This document shows, in pieces, positions 48,019 through 57,547 of a stretch of 64,000 bases of DNA. The DNA comes from Xylocopilactobacillus apis (GTDB lineage Bacteria > Bacillota > Bacilli > Lactobacillales > Lactobacillaceae): assembly GCF_033095965.1 (NCBI RefSeq), contig NZ_AP026801.1, positions 1,818,001 through 1,882,000 of the forward strand, in the 5' to 3' direction. The notes under the pieces are model-generated. The model was not told the DNA's origin and did not search any database. It worked only from the letters and a program-made list of their open reading frames with translations. Position 1 is the stretch's first letter. Each line of letters opens with the position of its first letter. The position numbers and the translations under genes were made by a program.

Positions 48019-51000
48019 TTAAGGTGTTGTATCAATTAAAGTAAATGTTACTGTACCCTTGTAAGTTCCAGCTTCTGGAATCGCATTAGGACTTGATTTA
48101 AACATTAAGTTCCAAGATTTAGCCCATTCATCACTATACCCAACGCCAGTACTTGTTTCCATATAAAGACTAGTTGCTGTTGATGTTAACTGATGCTCTC
48201 CAAGCGCATCTTTAACATATAAAGGATTACCGGAAATCTTTTTCGCAGCATCATCTGTTTTAACTAAATCCGTTGCCTCTACAGTTACCTGCCACTGTTT
48301 ACCACCACGCAAGTTTCTGTTATCACTAACATCCATACTTTGAGCGGTACTTTGATAATCTTTTTGGCTTGAAGGTGCTGAATGGGTGCCTAAATCAATT
48401 TCTGTCGGTGCAGTAAAATTAAGTTGTCCCGTTTGATACCAGACGTAAGTCCTAGATTCCGTGTGTGCCGCTTGCGAATCCTTAAAAATATCGGTAACTG
48501 TTTTTTCAGCTCCATTGGGTTCATGATCTGATCCAGTTCCAACCTCTTGCCATTTTGCGCCTTTACAATAGTATTCTCCTGTGGGATCGGCTGGATCGTT
48601 AATGAGTGTGCCTGCAGTGGGATTATCTAAACCATTTCCATAGTTTATCCCTCCCCAATTCGTTGGTTCAAACAACTGCGTTTTCGGTCCGAGAGTGATT
48701 TTCCAAAGAGACGTCATGTCAGAAAGCATTCTTCTCATTCCTATATAACCAAGGCGAGAGTTTGTGGTATCTAAGAAGCTTAAATCAAGCGTTGTTAAAG
48801 ACTTACAGCCGTCAAACAAAAACGACATATCGTTTTCTGATTTTCCTGGATCATATGCTCCTACTTGACTTGTATCAAAACCACTCCCAAACTTAATACT
48901 CTTTAAAGATGCACATTGAGAAAACATCTGGTTGACCGAATGGAGTTTTGGGGTAGAAAAATGAGAAAGATCGAGACTAACCAACGAAGGACAGGATCTA
49001 AACATTCTCCGCATATAAACTACATTACTTGTGTCAAAAAGTGCACCCTTGAGATCAAGTGATGTTAAATTTGTACACATCTCAAACATTGAAATCATTG
49101 CAGTAACTTTCCTGGTGTCAAAACTTGAACAATTAAGAGCAGTGACAGTTTCACAGCCAGAAAACATACTGGACATATCTGTCACTAATCCTGTACTCCA
49201 TCCGCTAACATCAATTACTGGTACTAATTTACATCCGGCAAAAGTAGAATTCATATTTGTCGCTGCTTTGGGATTCCAATTACTAACATCAAGACCTGTT
49301 AGACTGGAACACTTATTAAATGTATAGGATAAATTCGTTACCTTATCAACGTTCCAATTTTTGGTATCTAAAATTCCTCCCAAATTACTATCATTATTAA
49401 ACATATAAGACATATTAGTTACTTGGCTTGTATCCCAATTACTAACGTCAAGGGCACTCAAAGCTTTGCAATCATTAAACATGTATGTCATGTTTGTTAC
49501 CATTCCGGTAGTCCATTTACTAGTGTCGAGATTATTTAATATTGCACACCCGCTGAACATATACGACATAATAACAGATTTAGAAGTATTCCAATTACTA
49601 ACATCAAGAGTTGGTAAGCTTGAACAATTAAAAAACATATAATTAAAAGATCCACAATTACTTACATCCCATTTACTAACATCAACGCTTACTAAAGAAC
49701 TGCATTTTTCAAACATATTCTGCATATTTGTTACATTGCCGGTATTCCAAAGGCTTGTATTAACTGTTGTTAAGTTCGTACATCCACTGAACATGTAAAA
49801 CATTAAAGTTGCGCTTGAGGTATCCCAGTTACCTGAATCCACGCTTACTAAACTTTTACAATCCTTAAACATGGCATACATGTTTTTCACTTTACCTGTA
49901 TCCCAAGTATTTGTCCCCACTGTTGTCAATTTACTGGAACTAAACATATTATCCATACTTTCAACATTACCAGTATTTAATTGACTGATGCCATCAAAAG
50001 AAGAAATTGTACTGTTTTGAAACATGCTTTTCATTGTTGTGACTTTACTTGTATCAAAATTAGGAGCTTTATTAAAATCAAAATCTCCTATTGACGTATA
50101 CGCAAACATAAAGTCCATTGTTGTAACATTAGACGTATTTAAATGATTTAAACATTCATAATCCTTTAGTCCACAGTATTGAAACATATACGACATATCG
50201 GTGACCTGACTCGTATCAAAATTTGTAAAGTTTAACGAAGTTAGGGCTGTACACTGAAAAAACATTCGAGTCATATTAGTTACAAGACTCGTATTAAAAC
50301 TTGATAAATCTAAATTTGTCAATTTAGAGCTTCCACTAAACATCGATTCCATATTAGTAACTTTTTCTGTGTTAAAGTTAGTTATATCAAGAGTTGTCAG
50401 CCCGGTTAAAGAGCCAAACATATATGACATATCTTTAACTTTACTCGTATCAAATTTACTAACATCAAGACTTGTTTGAGCATAATTACTAGTGAACATA
50501 AACGACATATCAGTCACCTGGCTAGTATCAAAGTGACTTAAGTCCAATGATGATAATTTATAGCATCCTCGAAACATACTATTCATATCAGTTACTTGAC
50601 TTGTATCTACATTCTCCAAGCCCTCAATAGTTGTTAAGACACTAAAACTTTCAAATAACTTTTTCAGTGATCCTTTGGCTGTTACCCCCGGTTCAATTAC
50701 TACCTTAGTAGCATAGTAGCAAGCATTGATCGGTTTTCTAGACCAAGGCCAAACATAAGAAGGAGTTGTCGCAGTTCCATTGTTTACTGAATCAAGATCA
50801 TAATTTAATTCGTGAGGATGGATAGTAAGAACTTTACTTGTCGCATCATAATCCCACCAAGTACCATCTTTTAATAAATAATCTTTACTCATCCCTGAGC
50901 TGTCTTTTGCTGTTAGTTTAACGGAAGAGGCCTTGGGATCAAGATTACTAGGCATTTCTGCCTGCCAATTATGTTTATTTTCGTCATTATTTGCAGTTAA

Positions 51001-52503
51001 ATCATTAGATAAATTATTGTAGTAAGTTACATTTAGAGGTTCCTGTTCGTGAACCTTGCCTGCGTAATCCTTGTAGGTAATATTTAATTTAAGTTGATCA
51101 GTATCACTGGTTTCTCCACTAAAGTGGGTCATCCCAGGATAAATTGAACTTTGATCTAGTGTAACTTTTGGTAATGCCGCCTTAACTTTATTTGTCGCTG
51201 AATTCGTAGATTTAGTAATGGTTTTTCCCGCAATTTTCATTGTCACTTTTGCGTTATTCGGTGCACTAAATTCAATACTTTCCTGATTCGAATCAACACT
51301 TGGCTGATGCTCAGAATCTAATCTGCCGTTAATTGAAATAAAATACGTATGACCAAAGAATTCAGGATTTTGAAGAGCTTTTTGCGTTGCATCAATTGTT
51401 AAATGATTGTTCTCAATCATTACTTGAAATAAATTTGTGACATTTTCTTTTAGTTCATTTGTGATTTTAATATTCTCGGGTTTCACTAACCATGCAGAAT
51501 TTAAATCATCATCAATTTGATACCAACCCAAATACCCAAACTGACCTTTGGGAACTGTCTGTTGAATCACATATAACGGATGAATTATTTTTCCCTCAGG
51601 TGCTTCTGTTTGATCATTTTCTGACTGAGTTAGATTTTCAATAGGAGATGTTTCATTTAATTTTCTCAAATTTACCGTTTCATCAACGCCCGTCATAATG
51701 GCATCCGGCATCTTAAAATCAACTACTGCATTTTTGTTAAATATCACTTGTGCTTTATCATTTTGATTTTTTAAAGCGTAATCCAACTCCATTTGACGAT
51801 CGAAAACCATGGTAAAATCGTTCTGCTTACTCTTTTCAGCAACTAAAAAATCAGTCATATTATTACTTTTAGAAAATTTTACCTTTGTTTCGGCAAAAGT
51901 AAAAATCTGTTTAGTTTGATTTAAGTTAAAACCAACTCTTTGGTTTGAAGTAAGCTCACCTACTGTAAGATGACCTGACATCGCCTCTGGTGTCATTGTG
52001 CCATGAATTACAAAACGCATCTTCATTTGAGCTGATGCATTTTTTCCAGTTAGTGCGACTGAGCCTACAGGTGCAATTATCATTTTCTCAGTATCATGAG
52101 CAGTAATTGTAACTACTGCATCAAGTGCATCTCCTTTTACATTAAGGCCAATATTAGAGTAGATAACCTGACCTTTAATTTGCTTAGAGGAATTAGAAGT
52201 CAATTGATAAGTTTGATCTGGTAATCTTTCAATTACAGCACCTGAGAAATCATTAACTGTTACTTTTGAATTAGGGCTTAGTTGAGGAGTGAATGAATAA
52301 ATGCTGTCCAGGGGTGTTTTAAGATCAGTGCTTACATTTGAAAGTTGGGTAATTTCTGTAAAATCATCAGCTTTTGCTTTAAAAGAACGATATTTTTTTC
52401 CGCCAAAAAATACAAATAACGCTGTTAGAAGTAAAATCTGCCAGAACAAAATTTTATGAAATTTTTTTAAACTTTTAGAATCTTTTGGAAACTTTAATTG
52501 CAA
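48019..52503 (-). CDS. Giant BspA-type LRR/WxL surface protein (adhesin 4)
   Basis: The 1494-residue protein starts at TTG 52503, ten bases after GAGG. A hydrophobic signal segment lies at about 17-36 (ILFWQILLLTALFVFF). A beta-rich region covers about 45-540. The WW/PHELN/WPW/PGV cap follows at about 544-624, and then about 23 DUF285/BspA repeats (628-1244) of the form DTSKVKDMSYMF, the longest array in the window. The C-cap (QEVGTGSDHEPNG) and a WxL domain (WNL and FTL motifs) finish it. It has no lectin domain and no poly-G run. It is out of the tandem array, 37 kb away, in the accessory block between rpsT and holA. Likely role: wall-anchored adhesion. Confidence 0.9.
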   Translation of the reverse strand: MQLKFPKDSKSLKKFHKILFWQILLLTALFVFFGGKKYRSFKAKADDFTEITQLSNVSTDLKTPLDSIYSFTPQLSPNSKVTVNDFSGAVIERLPDQTYQLTSNSSKQIKGQVIYSNIGLNVKGDALDAVVTITAHDTEKMIIAPVGSVALTGKNASAQMKMRFVIHGTMTPEAMSGHLTVGELTSNQRVGFNLNQTKQIFTFAETKVKFSKSNNMTDFLVAEKSKQNDFTMVFDRQMELDYALKNQNDKAQVIFNKNAVVDFKMPDAIMTGVDETVNLRKLNETSPIENLTQSENDQTEAPEGKIIHPLYVIQQTVPKGQFGYLGWYQIDDDLNSAWLVKPENIKITNELKENVTNLFQVMIENNHLTIDATQKALQNPEFFGHTYFISINGRLDSEHQPSVDSNQESIEFSAPNNAKVTMKIAGKTITKSTNSATNKVKAALPKVTLDQSSIYPGMTHFSGETSDTDQLKLNITYKDYAGKVHEQEPLNVTYYNNLSNDLTANNDENKHNWQAEMPSNLDPKASSVKLTAKDSSGMSKDYLLKDGTWWDYDATSKVLTIHPHELNYDLDSVNNGTATTPSYVWPWSRKPINACYYATKVVIEPGVTAKGSLKKLFESFSVLTTIEGLENVDTSQVTDMNSMFRGCYKLSSLDLSHFDTSQVTDMSFMFTSNYAQTSLDVSKFDTSKVKDMSYMFGSLTGLTTLDITNFNTEKVTNMESMFSGSSKLTNLDLSSFNTSLVTNMTRMFFQCTALTSLNFTNFDTSQVTDMSYMFQYCGLKDYECLNHLNTSNVTTMDFMFAYTSIGDFDFNKAPNFDTSKVTTMKSMFQNSTISSFDGISQLNTGNVESMDNMFSSSKLTTVGTNTWDTGKVKNMYAMFKDCKSLVSVDSGNWDTSSATLMFYMFSGCTNLTTVNTSLWNTGNVTNMQNMFEKCSSLVSVDVSKWDVSNCGSFNYMFFNCSSLPTLDVSNWNTSKSVIMSYMFSGCAILNNLDTSKWTTGMVTNMTYMFNDCKALSALDVSNWDTSQVTNMSYMFNNDSNLGGILDTKNWNVDKVTNLSYTFNKCSSLTGLDVSNWNPKAATNMNSTFAGCKLVPVIDVSGWSTGLVTDMSSMFSGCETVTALNCSSFDTRKVTAMISMFEMCTNLTSLDLKGALFDTSNVVYMRRMFRSCPSLVSLDLSHFSTPKLHSVNQMFSQCASLKSIKFGSGFDTSQVGAYDPGKSENDMSFLFDGCKSLTTLDLSFLDTTNSRLGYIGMRRMLSDMTSLWKITLGPKTQLFEPTNWGGINYGNGLDNPTAGTLINDPADPTGEYYCKGAKWQEVGTGSDHEPNGAEKTVTDIFKDSQAAHTESRTYVWYQTGQLNFTAPTEIDLGTHSAPSSQKDYQSTAQSMDVSDNRNLRGGKQWQVTVEATDLVKTDDAAKKISGNPLYVKDALGEHQLTSTATSLYMETSTGVGYSDEWAKSWNLMFKSSPNAIPEAGTYKGTVTFTLIDTTP

Positions 52504-52547
52504 TACTGTTTTTCCTCACATATAGTTATTACTGCTTTATCTGATTG

Positions 52548-52556
52548 ATTGTAACA
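52548..52556 (-). promoter_or_regulatory. Extended -10 promoter of adhesin 4
   Basis: Minus strand TGTTACAAT, similar to the extended -10 motifs of the three tandem paralogues, about 45 bases upstream of the start. Confidence 0.45.
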
Positions 52557-52633
52557 TCGGAATATGAAGAAAAGTTTCTTTTATTTATAATTTTTTCTAA
52601 ACATTATGAAACAAAGTTGCTCAAGTACGCGCT

Positions 52634-52687
52634 AAAAAAAGACGGTTCAATTTTTGAAAAAAATTTTTAAAAATTTGAATCGTCTTT
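52634..52687 (-). terminator. Minus-strand terminator between the Cof-phosphatase gene and adhesin 4
   Basis: Long arms AAAGACGGTTCAATTTTT (52638-52655) and AAAAATTTGAATCGTCTTT (52669-52687) pair with few mismatches, and on the minus strand end in seven T. It is upstream of the adhesin promoter, so it stops transcripts coming from holA rather than acting as an attenuator. Confidence 0.65.
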
Positions 52688-52758
52688 AAATTTATAAAAC
52701 AAAGCTAACTATCTTCTCTGTTAAAATAAGGTTAATTGTTACTTGAAAGGAAGCAAAA

Positions 52759-53571
52759 ATGAACAAAGCAATTGCTTTAGACATGGATAACACCTTATTA
52801 AACAGTAAAAAAGAAATCAGCCGCCGTAACAAATCAGTTCTAAAAAAACTACATAATAGCGGCATTAAAATTATTCTTTGTTCTGGCAGACCCTATAATA
52901 GTCTGCGCCCTTATCTTGAAAATTTGGATCTATTCCAACCAAATGATATCTGTATCTGCTTTAATGGTGGTCTAGTTGAATCAAGTGATGCTAAACAAAA
53001 AATTGATTCTCACACCATCTCTAAAGATGATCTAATACCCGTTATTAAACTAGCTGAATCTGAACACTTTACACTCGATTTAGTAGCAGAAAATAAAGTT
53101 TATTCTTTAGCTGAATTTGGAAAATCTCATTACGAAGATTATATGGGAAAGTTTATGCCTTTTGAAAACACTACTTTTGATAAAATTCCTATCGATGTAG
53201 TTTTCTTTAAAGCAATGGTAATCGGATCAGTTAGTGAAAATACCAAATTGCGTACGCAAATTGAAAAATTAAATTTATTTCATACAACACGCTCTCACCC
53301 GACTTTTCTTGAAATTTTGCCGCTTAAAGTAAATAAAGCAGTTGGTTTAAAAACGGCTTTAAACTATTTAAACATCGATCGAAAGGATTTAATTGCTTTT
53401 GGTGACGAAGCAAATGACCAAGAAATGATTGAATTTGCTGGAACTGGAGTTGCGATGGGAAATGCTGTCCCTGAACTTAAAGAAATCGCTGACGAAATAA
53501 CCGTAAGTAATGATTTAGATGGGGTCGCCGTTTTCTTAGAAAAGGTCTTCCCTCAAATTTTAAATAATTAA
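52759..53571 (+). CDS. Cof-type HAD phosphatase
   Basis: The 270-residue HAD IIB enzyme has DMDNTLLNSKKEIS (nucleophile Asp), CSGRPYNSLRPYL, Lys in VNKAVGLK and GDEANDQEMI. It dephosphorylates sugar phosphates or cofactors; substrate unknown. ATG 52759 follows AAAGGAAG. Its stop overlaps the convergent holA by four bases. Confidence 0.93.
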   Translation: MNKAIALDMDNTLLNSKKEISRRNKSVLKKLHNSGIKIILCSGRPYNSLRPYLENLDLFQPNDICICFNGGLVESSDAKQKIDSHTISKDDLIPVIKLAESEHFTLDLVAENKVYSLAEFGKSHYEDYMGKFMPFENTTFDKIPIDVVFFKAMVIGSVSENTKLRTQIEKLNLFHTTRSHPTFLEILPLKVNKAVGLKTALNYLNIDRKDLIAFGDEANDQEMIEFAGTGVAMGNAVPELKEIADEITVSNDLDGVAVFLEKVFPQILNN

Positions 53572-54575
53572 CGCTCTTTTAATTGGAGCACTAAGTCGCT
53601 AAATAATTCATCATAACTAACAGTGCTGGTTTTAATTTTTTGATCCATCACCAACAAGAGATGATTAATTTTGATGAGCTGGGTGAGCGAAAAATATTGA
53701 CTGTTTTGTAGGGCCAATTTAATTCGATATGGATGAATGCCCCCAAGTTTTTTCTGCATTTGTCCTTGATCATAGCCAGAATCATTTAAAATCTTAACCT
53801 GCAGCAAAATTTGAAAATTATTGATTAACGCTCCATTTAAAACATACGGCTGCCCAAAATAATCCAACAAGTCTCGATAGATTTGCATTACATCATTAAA
53901 CTTCTTTGAGCTTAACGCGCCAATTAGACCAAAAACATTATCATCAAGACTTGCCGTGATTAGACTTTTTACGTCATCTGATGATAATTTGTTGGTATTA
54001 GCTAAGAAAAGTTCTAATTTTGGAAGTTCTGCTCTTAGCGCCGTGTAATCAAAATTTGTGCGTGATAAAATTTCCTCAATCGTTGATTTATCTACTTCAA
54101 TTTCAGGTCTCTTTTGAAAATAGTTAACCATTTTTGATCTTAATTCATTAGGCTTTAGCTTTTCAAGCTCAACGACACTAGCATTTCTGGTAATTAATTT
54201 ATTAATTGAAAGCCTGCGATCAATCGTTTCACCGCTTGAACTAAAAATTAAGGTCACTTCGGGCAGCGATCCTCTTAAACGTTCTTCAAAAAAATTAGCC
54301 TCTTTCGTAGAGAATTGTTTCTTGAAATTAGAAAAAAAGTGTTCCAGATATAAATATCTTCGTTTAGTAAATAAGCTTGAATTATCAAGTTCAACCAAAA
54401 ACCGCTCAACCGGATCCTCTGCAAAATCAAAAGATGTAAACTCTGCTTGCTGCAAGGCTGCAATTTGTTGAGTTTTTTGACGTAAATCAGCATATAAAAC
54501 CGCTTCGTCCCCCTTTAATAAATAAATTACGGCGGGGCTTTTTTTTATTTCTTTTAAATAACTACTTAAATCCAT
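53568..54575 (-). CDS. holA: DNA polymerase III subunit delta
   Basis: The 335-residue clamp-loader delta subunit has the family pattern (VIYLLKGDEAVLY, LDNSSLFTKRRYLYLE, NFDYTALRAELPKLELF). It opens the beta clamp. It overlaps comEC by 14 bases, the normal lactobacillus arrangement. Confidence 0.94.
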   Translation of the reverse strand: MDLSSYLKEIKKSPAVIYLLKGDEAVLYADLRQKTQQIAALQQAEFTSFDFAEDPVERFLVELDNSSLFTKRRYLYLEHFFSNFKKQFSTKEANFFEERLRGSLPEVTLIFSSSGETIDRRLSINKLITRNASVVELEKLKPNELRSKMVNYFQKRPEIEVDKSTIEEILSRTNFDYTALRAELPKLELFLANTNKLSSDDVKSLITASLDDNVFGLIGALSSKKFNDVMQIYRDLLDYFGQPYVLNGALINNFQILLQVKILNDSGYDQGQMQKKLGGIHPYRIKLALQNSQYFSLTQLIKINHLLLVMDQKIKTSTVSYDELFSDLVLQLKER

Positions 54576-56778
54576 CTTTTTTATAACACTTCAATTCGTT
54601 TTTAAATAAATTATATTCATAATAAACCATTCCCACATCTTTTGTCGCAAGCCAAGGAATCTTTTTTTGTTCAAGACTATGCAGAGTTTCAGGGCTTGGG
54701 TGACCGTAACGATTTTTCTGACCAACGGAAATCCAGGCCATTTTCGGCGCCGATTTCTTAAGAAATTCTGGACTTGTTGAAGTTTTGCTTCCATGGTGTC
54801 CTGCTTTTAAGATATCTGTTTTCACCGAAAATTTCTGCATAATTCTTCTTTCGCCAGCTTGGTCTAAATCACCTGTAAACAAAAACTTTAGCTGACCTAC
54901 TTTCGTTAAAAAAGTAACGGAATCGGTATTTTCTCCTAATCCCGGTTGATCCGGATTCAAGATTTGTAAATGCTGCCCTTTTACATTAACCACTTGTCCA
55001 GCCTGAACTGGAATAAATTTGGTTTGTTTCTTAAGCGGAGCAACCTTTTTAAGGTAATGTTCATTATCCAGAATTCCATTTCCATAAATCAGACGATCAA
55101 TCCGAATTTTTTTAATTAGCTCTGGTAAGTCACCAATGTGATCTGCATCTTGGTGAGTTGTAACAACCGCATCCAGGTGACTGATCCCTCGACTGTGTAA
55201 ATAATTTAACGTTACCGTATCAACCCGTGCTTTTCGTTTGCGCGCCTGCCAACCTGAATTATTAAAAGCCAATTTACCGCCGGTATCAATTAAAATTATT
55301 TGACGGTGAAACGGTGTCTCAATTAACAAGGAATCACCTTGACCAATATCAAACATGATTACACGCCCACTTAACGGAAAGTGAATCATTAAAAATAGTG
55401 TTAAATAAGTCGTGAACAGTACTAACATATTCGACAATTTAAAACTTTTTTTACTTAAAATCCATAATCCCGCAAAAGTTAAGATTAGCGCCATTACTAC
55501 TGGAATTTTACCATATACTAAATTAAAAGCCTTAATTCTTGCAATTCCATTAATGATCTGAAAAAGCACATAACATCCAAAATTAATCACTTGATCAATC
55601 AACGGAAAATGCAAAACCCAATTTAGACAAAACAGCGGGAACAAAAAGGAAATGACTGGGAAAAAAATTGCATTAGTAACTAGACTCATAAAATTCCAGA
55701 CATAAATCTGCTGTAAAATAACCGGCAAAATTAAAATATTGATTTTTATGTTGGTAATCCATCGATTCTCTCTTACCTTAGTCTGCATAAAAAATGTTAT
55801 CAAAAAGCTTAAAATTCCACCTAAATTAAATAATAAATAAGGTTTAACGGCGATGAAGAATAAAAAGATAAATGACCAAAGATCCAACGAGGAGTATTTT
55901 TTCCCAAACAATCTCATTAAACGTGAAACAAATAGAAAAATGGCACTCCGCATTAATCCTACGTGATCAGAATATAAACAGATTATCAGCAGCAAAAAGA
56001 ATAAACAAAAAATGTTGACTTTATCTTCGGTGATTCGAAGCCGTGCTCCTAAACTCCGCCAAATATCCAACCAAAAATACAGCTGCATACCGCCTAATGA
56101 AAGTAAACTCAGCAATCCCAATCTACTTAATTGATCTTTACCTAATAAATCATCCTGATCTCCGATCAACATTTTGTAAAAAATTCGAGAATAGCGGGGA
56201 AACGTACTTAAATAAAGATTAAGCTTCTTCTTAAAGCCTAATAGTTTCCGCCATCCATTTTCTTTAACTAAAATTGGTTCAAAATGATTAATAAATACTG
56301 TGTAATCGCAATGAACTTGTCGGTGTTCATATTTGGCATAGTCAAACTCCGCAACATTGCGTGCTCCTTCAATTCTGGTGAATTCCTCTTTAATTTTTAA
56401 CTTAAACCAGCGGGTATTTTTCTCTAACTGCGCCTTTTGGGCTGCTGAATCAAGTTTAGCTGTTACCAACACCGCAACTCCCTCAGCCGTTCCTTTCATT
56501 TGAGCTAAATCTCCATTAACTTTAACATCATTGGGATCAACCAAAACAGTTTGGCTCTTTGGTACATATACTTGCCGGTCAATACTTTCACAAAATATTC
56601 CTCCGATAAACGCTGCAGCACCAAAAATTACACACCAAAGCCAAACGTTTAAATCTTTTAACGAGTACAACCGGATTAACCAAAAACAGATAAACAACAT
56701 TAAAATCAGCTGTTTACTTAAAATTAAATAGAATAATGAAATGAATAAAATGGTTGGGAAAACCCAAACTCCTGACAT
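54562..56778 (-). CDS. comEC: ComEC DNA-uptake channel
   Basis: The 738-residue protein has an N-terminal DUF4131 part, a central Competence domain of about eight to ten membrane helices (about 200-460) and a C-terminal metallo-beta-lactamase domain (about 490-735; FDIGQGDSLLIE, THQDADHIGDLPEL, KAGHHGSKTS). It moves single-stranded DNA across the membrane during transformation. It is full length, so uptake may be functional. Directly follows comEA. Confidence 0.95.
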   Translation of the reverse strand: MSGVWVFPTILFISLFYLILSKQLILMLFICFWLIRLYSLKDLNVWLWCVIFGAAAFIGGIFCESIDRQVYVPKSQTVLVDPNDVKVNGDLAQMKGTAEGVAVLVTAKLDSAAQKAQLEKNTRWFKLKIKEEFTRIEGARNVAEFDYAKYEHRQVHCDYTVFINHFEPILVKENGWRKLLGFKKKLNLYLSTFPRYSRIFYKMLIGDQDDLLGKDQLSRLGLLSLLSLGGMQLYFWLDIWRSLGARLRITEDKVNIFCLFFLLLIICLYSDHVGLMRSAIFLFVSRLMRLFGKKYSSLDLWSFIFLFFIAVKPYLLFNLGGILSFLITFFMQTKVRENRWITNIKINILILPVILQQIYVWNFMSLVTNAIFFPVISFLFPLFCLNWVLHFPLIDQVINFGCYVLFQIINGIARIKAFNLVYGKIPVVMALILTFAGLWILSKKSFKLSNMLVLFTTYLTLFLMIHFPLSGRVIMFDIGQGDSLLIETPFHRQIILIDTGGKLAFNNSGWQARKRKARVDTVTLNYLHSRGISHLDAVVTTHQDADHIGDLPELIKKIRIDRLIYGNGILDNEHYLKKVAPLKKQTKFIPVQAGQVVNVKGQHLQILNPDQPGLGENTDSVTFLTKVGQLKFLFTGDLDQAGERRIMQKFSVKTDILKAGHHGSKTSTSPEFLKKSAPKMAWISVGQKNRYGHPSPETLHSLEQKKIPWLATKDVGMVYYEYNLFKNELKCYKKDGFK

Positions 56779-56779
56779 C

Positions 56780-57412
56780 TTACGGACTGACAGTGATCTG
56801 GTCCTTTATTGACTCATAAGTTTTATCGCCAATTCCGTTCACATTTTTTAATTCATCAATTTTTTTAAATTGACCTTTTTCTTTACGATATTCTAAAATT
56901 TTTTCAGCTTTTTTCGCACCAATTCCATTTAAAGTCTGGAGTTTAGTTAAATCGGCTGTATTAAGATCAACAAGATCACTTTTTGCTTCAACAGGGGCCT
57001 CTTCACTAACCGCTGGATTCTTCTCAGCTGGTGCCGGCGCTTCTCCTTTTTGAGGAATATAAAAAGATTCTTGATCGTGGGCAACTTTCGCCAGATTCAC
57101 AGTTTTTAAATCGGCGTTCGGCGTTGCACCTCCTGCTTGCTGCAATACCTCTGCTAAACGGGTATTGGCTTTGATTGGATAAATTCCTGGCTTAACTACT
57201 GCCCCCTTAATTTCAACAAATTTACTTTGATTTTTGACTTCTGCAGTAACCGTTTTTGAAGAACTTTTTTTCTGACTGCTAAAGAGCTGTTCATTTTCTT
57301 TTGCTGCGTTCTGACCTTTTGCCTGTGAGAAAAAGATCATCACTACTCCGCCAATAATAATCACTGCTCCAGCAATAATTGCTAGATAATATTTCTTTAC
57401 TATATTTTTCAT
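56780..57412 (-). CDS. comEA: ComEA DNA-binding competence protein
   Basis: The 210-residue protein has an N-terminal membrane helix (about 10-28), an SLBB domain (about 65-115; FVEIKGAVVKPGIYPI) and a C-terminal double helix-hairpin-helix (about 146-210; LVDLNTADLTKLQTLNGIG, GIGDKTYESI). It binds incoming double-stranded DNA at the surface. GGAGG precedes ATG 57412. Confidence 0.95.
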   Translation of the reverse strand: MKNIVKKYYLAIIAGAVIIIGGVVMIFFSQAKGQNAAKENEQLFSSQKKSSSKTVTAEVKNQSKFVEIKGAVVKPGIYPIKANTRLAEVLQQAGGATPNADLKTVNLAKVAHDQESFYIPQKGEAPAPAEKNPAVSEEAPVEAKSDLVDLNTADLTKLQTLNGIGAKKAEKILEYRKEKGQFKKIDELKNVNGIGDKTYESIKDQITVSP

Positions 57413-57440
57413 TAATTTACCTCCAAAGGTAAATTACGCA

Positions 57441-57477
57441 AAAAAGAGCTAATTCGTCGATCGAATTAGCTCTTTTT
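57441..57477 (-). terminator. Terminator of the coaD/SepM transcript
   Basis: Perfect 11-base arms GAGCTAATTCG / CGAATTAGCTC with five-base loop and five T on the minus strand; A-run on the other side. Confidence 0.88.
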
Positions 57478-57547
57478 CAATTAAATAAATATGTATATAG
57501 AAATGTACAAGTAATTATATTAGTTTAATAACTTAAAAACAAGCTTT

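Noticed and set aside
52634-52687. Attenuator in the leader of adhesin 4
   Set aside because: The adhesin's extended -10 lies downstream of the hairpin at 52548-52556, so the hairpin is outside its transcript.
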